DNA from: Phycisphaerales bacterium UBA7708
GTDB taxonomy: Bacteria > Planctomycetota > Phycisphaerae > Sedimentisphaerales > Anaerohalosphaeraceae
NCBI GenBank assembly: GCA_002482415.1
Contig: DLFY01000270.1
Span: 1 to 10,172, forward strand
DNA: 10,172 bases
Direction: 5' to 3'
Under the pieces are notes generated by a model, which had not been told where the DNA came from, ran no database searches, and saw nothing but the letters and a program-made list of their open reading frames with translations. Shown here one piece after another: positions 7,640-10,172 of the stretch. The position numbers were made by a program, and so were the translations under genes. Numbering within the stretch: position 1 is the stretch's first letter; every line of letters begins with the position of its first letter.

Positions 7640-7880
7640 AGTCTTATTCTGATTCCTTTCTAACACTGGAAAAAACAGACTTTGCCTGACTCCCGGCATC
7701 GCCAAATCGAGAATTGACGTGGTTATGCATTGTGCTCATTTTCGTTGATGTGTCTTGTTTTGTCCCTGTTCTACGAAAAAATTGAAATTTCACAGAGTGA
7801 TTCGGAGCAGATAGTTTTTGCCTTGCATCGTTAAAAAAATCTCATTTTTTGAGCAAAATCAGCGTTTGTGCATCAAATAA

Positions 7881-8066
7881 AACTGGGCCCGCAAGGATTC
7901 GAACAATTCCATAAACCCTGATACAGAAACAACTTGCAAAAATCTTAATTCTGAAAAGGTGCACGATAAGGTGCACACGCTCCAAGAGGTCACAAAACTG
8001 TTGAACACGTTGACTCCAGATGAACAAAAATATATACTGGATTTAATCCGGCGTCAATTGAAATAA
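7881..8066 (+). pseudogene. Start-less 61-codon coding remnant, possibly the C-terminal tail of a tyrosine recombinase
   Basis: The plus-strand frame opens right after TAA 7878-7880 and ends at TAA 8064-8066, with no ATG inside. It reads NWARKDSNNSINPDTE, then EKVHDKVHTLQEVTKLL, and ends in TPDEQKYILDLIRRQLK. A W-A-R-x-D-S-N block, a polar linker and a short amphipathic C-terminal helix pair resemble tails I recall from planctomycete integrases. The catalytic domain is absent: upstream sequence is stop-rich in this frame. It would be the only plus-strand coding trace among minus-strand genes. An alternative is that the GGATTCGAAC core is the complement of a tRNA T-loop fragment; the matching T-stem and 5' half are missing, so no intact tRNA is present. 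The recombinase link rests on memory of family tails and is tentative. Confidence 0.35.
7956..7976 (+). repeat. 9-bp direct repeat AAGGTGCAC, 12-bp period, within the remnant
   Basis: Two copies (7956-7964 and 7968-7976) are separated by GAT and encode KVH-D-KVH in the remnant frame. Each contains the palindrome GTGCAC. The 12-bp period preserves the reading frame, which fits duplication inside coding sequence. Confidence 0.5.
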
Positions 8067-8346
8067 TCTTTATGAAGGCGGATACAGATAATTAATTACA
8101 CCATTGCTGAGACATTGATGAACTTACCAATAAAATCTGCCAAATCTTCCGGTCTCCACTCTCAACTTGCCACTGTGACTGATAAATGTGTTTGTTCTGA
8201 ATTATGGTCAGGGAAATATTGTCCCAGTCTTTTTGTAAGTCTGGATAGGAGGCCTGTGATCGAGTTATTATGCATAATTGATATATCGACCACCGATTTT
8301 TTCCTTGTTACAAATAGAAATATACCTCAGGAAAAACCATCCATTC

Positions 8347-10172
8347 CTATTTATGAGTCATAATGGCCTGGATTTGTTCCGCGGTTAAAGCCTTATCAAA
8401 AATCCAGATATCATCCATCAAGCCCAGAAAATATCGTGGCGAGGATGCAAACGCACCGAGCTGCACATTCTGCGATGCCACTGTATTTATCTGACGCATC
8501 GATACCTCGATAATCGGCTCCAGCCGACCATCGACATAAAGCTGGATTTCACCTACGTCAGGACTTCCATCATCTGCCAGTACGACTGCAATATGGTGCC
8601 AATTATTATCTGTCAAGACCGTAGCTCCTGACAGATACCCATAACTAACCTCGGTTCGTAACGTCCCGTTATCATTGATCCGAACAACCCATTTCGTCCC
8701 GGCATCAACAGCTCCCCAAGTCATAATCTCTCCTGACAGCTTAGTGGTTTTGATCCATCCCCCACAGGAACGTGCCGCTGTGCCGGTAACGCCTTTATAA
8801 TTGGGGATTACAACATAATCATTACTGCCGTCAAAACTGAGGGCATTGCCTCTTTTGCCGGCAACCCAGGCCGCATCCGACATGTTCATCAATGTACCAT
8901 GATACCCATTCCCGGAAGAGTCTGCTGCGGATGTCCCGGATATTTCATCCAATTTCCAATATGCCTTGACACCCTCCATCCAATCTGAGGTATTCTGCCA
9001 CTGTGAAGCCAGCACAGAAAAATCCTTTAAATTAACACTGGTATCATAATAAAACAAGTTCCCATGTAAGACATTTAAGTCTGTCTCTGCCGCCAGCCAG
9101 TTATTGGCCATGGAAACCAAGTCAGCTATATCCACATTCCAGTCTCCACTGATGTCCCCGACAGGATTAGTCGGCAATGCTGTGACGGCAAGCACCGCCA
9201 GGCCGCCTCGTTCATCGGCCACGAAGACCCTCGAGTCAGCCGAAAGGATACCAATAGCATTTTTCGGCAGCGCAGATCTGGCATACAGAATCGGACTGGC
9301 CGGTACAGATGCATCAACAATCGTAATCCCAAAACCTGCTTCGGCAAGACAAACACGAGAACCGGCAAGGGCTACATCCATAGCGATGCCGATTGTATCA
9401 AATGCCCCCAGCAACGATGGAGATGATGGGTAGGAGATATTCAGAATCTGCAATCCCTTGAGTCCGCAGGCAATATATGCTGTATTGCCGGATAAGGCTA
9501 TGCCATGTGCCGTGCCTGCCGTTGAATAGGATCCCGCAACGACGGCTGAATCCAATTTATATATCTCTACACCCTTTTCACCAATTGCGGCAAAAAGATA
9601 TATCCCATCGGTTGCCACATCAAAAATCCTGCCCCCGCTGGTCCACTGGTTGAGTAAGACAGGGGAGTCCGGCTGGGAAATATTCACGGCATAAATCATC
9701 CTGTCATCTGAAAAGACGACGATGTTATCCAAGCAGGCCACACTGCTGCAGAAACCTTCGGTCGGGAAACTCCCTTTCAAGACAGGCGAAGTCGGATTGC
9801 TGATATCAACAATCTGCATCCCATCCTGCCCTCTGGCAACACAGGCATACGCACCATGCACCGCAACATCCCTTGCATTCGACAGAGATCCCAACAGACT
9901 GATTTGTTTTGGATTTAATGCATCAGACAGATTCAGGGTATTCAATCCTGCGGCCCCCTGTGCACTATAGATCTCCCCAGAGCTTGTTCCCGCCAATGCG
10001 ACTGGTAATGCGTGATTTCCATACTCCCCCACCTCCTCCGGCATAGCAGGATTGGCAAGACTCAAAACTCGCAGCCCCCCCGTTCCTTCTGCCAGATAAA
10101 GCGATGTCCCGAGCGAGATAACATCACAGGGTTCTCCGGATGCAGGAACAACACCCAGCGAGGCCGGATTGC
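8347..10172 (-). CDS. LVIVD-repeat propeller + dockerin-like + LamG surface protein, 5'-truncated by window edge
   Basis: The 607 visible codons lack the N-terminus: the frame is open to the right edge, and the TTG at 10065 is internal, not the start. Visible residues 1-335 hold about eight LVIVD-type repeats of 40-45 residues (patterns like AYVA..GLQILNIS.P.SP.LLG), expected to form a beta-propeller. Residues about 338-392 (GDISGDWNVDIADLVSMANNW, shortened here; then SVNLKDFSVLASQW) carry two Asp/Asn-rich loops like a type I dockerin, as found in many planctomycete exported proteins. Residues about 402-607 are a LamG/concanavalin-like domain (AYWKLDE, NALSFDGSNDYVVIP, NWHHIAVVL, IQLYVDGRLE, GLMDDIWIFDKALT). 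No catalytic motif is visible, so adhesion or carbohydrate binding at the cell surface is the best guess. It is on the same strand as the operon but 707 bp away, so cotranscription is uncertain. No convincing terminator follows. Confidence 0.85.
   Translation of the reverse strand, partial: NPASLGVVPASGEPCDVISLGTSLYLAEGTGGLRVLSLANPAMPEEVGEYGNHALPVALAGTSSGEIYSAQGAAGLNTLNLSDALNPKQISLLGSLSNARDVAVHGAYACVARGQDGMQIVDISNPTSPVLKGSFPTEGFCSSVACLDNIVVFSDDRMIYAVNISQPDSPVLLNQWTSGGRIFDVATDGIYLFAAIGEKGVEIYKLDSAVVAGSYSTAGTAHGIALSGNTAYIACGLKGLQILNISYPSSPSLLGAFDTIGIAMDVALAGSRVCLAEAGFGITIVDASVPASPILYARSALPKNAIGILSADSRVFVADERGGLAVLAVTALPTNPVGDISGDWNVDIADLVSMANNWLAAETDLNVLHGNLFYYDTSVNLKDFSVLASQWQNTSDWMEGVKAYWKLDEISGTSAADSSGNGYHGTLMNMSDAAWVAGKRGNALSFDGSNDYVVIPNYKGVTGTAARSCGGWIKTTKLSGEIMTWGAVDAGTKWVVRINDNGTLRTEVSYGYLSGATVLTDNNWHHIAVVLADDGSPDVGEIQLYVDGRLEPIIEVSMRQINTVASQNVQLGAFASSPRYFLGLMDDIWIFDKALTAEQIQAIMTHK
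8970..9159 (-). other. Dockerin-like calcium-binding segment within the surface protein
   Basis: Two loops, GDISGDWNVDIADLV and DTSVNLKDFSVLA, have the D-x-N/S-x-D/N...D-L/F spacing of type I dockerin repeats, each followed by a short helix ending in W. The second loop is poorer in acidic ligands than the first. No cohesin domain is visible in the window. Confidence 0.6.

Larger units (their letters stand above)
7640..8346. other. Gene-poor spacer of about 700 bp between the surface protein and the operon
   Basis: The stretch is AT-richer than its surroundings. It contains the start-less plus-strand coding remnant at 7881-8066 and a short hairpin with a T-run at 7833-7853. It should also hold the main promoter of the lyase-GH97-DUF1680-M2 operon, but I found no -35/-10 pair good enough to name. 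Bases 8067-8346 show no gene with a credible start, composition or family resemblance. Confidence 0.6.

Noticed and set aside
7833..7853. Hairpin with T-run (minus strand CTCA-AAAAA-TGAG-A-TTTTTTT)
   Set aside because: The stem is only 4 bp of mixed sequence, or a 7-bp A/T stem, and it is about 490 nt beyond the nearest stop codon. Too weak to call a terminator.
7884..7912. tRNA-like 3' end on the minus strand (GTTCGAATCC followed by TTGCGGGCCCA)
   Set aside because: The 5' strand of the T-stem does not pair and no matching 5' acceptor, D-arm or anticodon arm is found, so no tRNA gene is called; it is noted only as a possible attachment-site fragment.
7842..8027. A 61-codon minus-strand frame in the spacer
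   Set aside because: It is antisense to the better-looking plus-strand remnant, is rich in hydrophobic and Cys residues without motif, and has no ribosome binding site.
8267..8278. 12-bp perfect palindrome ATTATGCATAAT
   Set aside because: Two or so such palindromes are expected by chance in 10 kb, and it is not placed at a recognisable promoter.
8115..8363. An 82-codon plus-strand frame with an ATG in the spacer, overlapping the end of the surface-protein gene
   Set aside because: No recognisable family, no good ribosome binding site, Cys/Ser-rich irregular composition, and a tail running antisense into a well-supported gene.
10065..10065. TTG at 10065 as the start of the surface protein
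   Set aside because: The same frame continues without a stop to the window edge and encodes another LVIVD repeat, so the TTG is internal.

Overview
The window looks like a piece of a Planctomycetota chromosome, probably from the Phycisphaerae/Sedimentisphaerales side. This is an inference from protein architecture: a secreted LVIVD-repeat protein fused to a dockerin-like segment and a LamG domain, a LamG-Big_4-DUF1680 glycosidase, a bacterial ACE-like (M2) peptidase, moderate G+C, and no SusC/SusD pair. No 16S or marker gene is present to confirm it.

All five convincing genes lie on the minus strand, so transcription runs from high to low coordinates. From the right edge: (1) a 5'-truncated surface protein with LVIVD repeats, a dockerin-like segment and a C-terminal LamG domain (10172-8347); (2) a gene-poor stretch of about 700 bp (8346-7640) holding a start-less plus-strand coding remnant (7881-8066) that resembles the tail of a tyrosine recombinase; (3) a secreted alginate-lyase-superfamily protein (7639-6461); (4) a secreted GH97 glycosidase (6370-4493); (5) a secreted three-domain DUF1680 protein, LamG + Big_4 + GH127/GH146-type beta-L-arabinofuranosidase (4409-1341); (6) an M2-family zinc metallopeptidase, probably a lipoprotein, running off the left edge (1329-1).

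The last four genes are spaced 90, 83 and 11 bp apart and look like one operon. A lyase, a GH97 exo-glycosidase and an arabinofuranosidase, all with export signals, suggest extracellular or periplasmic breakdown of a uronate-containing, arabinose-decorated plant or algal polysaccharide. The M2 peptidase could act on the protein part of the substrate (for example an arabinogalactan protein) or on released peptides; this is a hypothesis. A promoter-like sequence overlapped by a perfect 9-bp inverted repeat lies between the GH97 and DUF1680 genes and could give the last two genes separate control.

I found no CRISPR array, insertion sequence, intact tRNA or rRNA. Nothing amounts to a clearly new defence or mobile system. 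The points most worth a second look are the operon composition, the atypical GH97 catalytic positions, the promoter/operator element and the recombinase-tail remnant.
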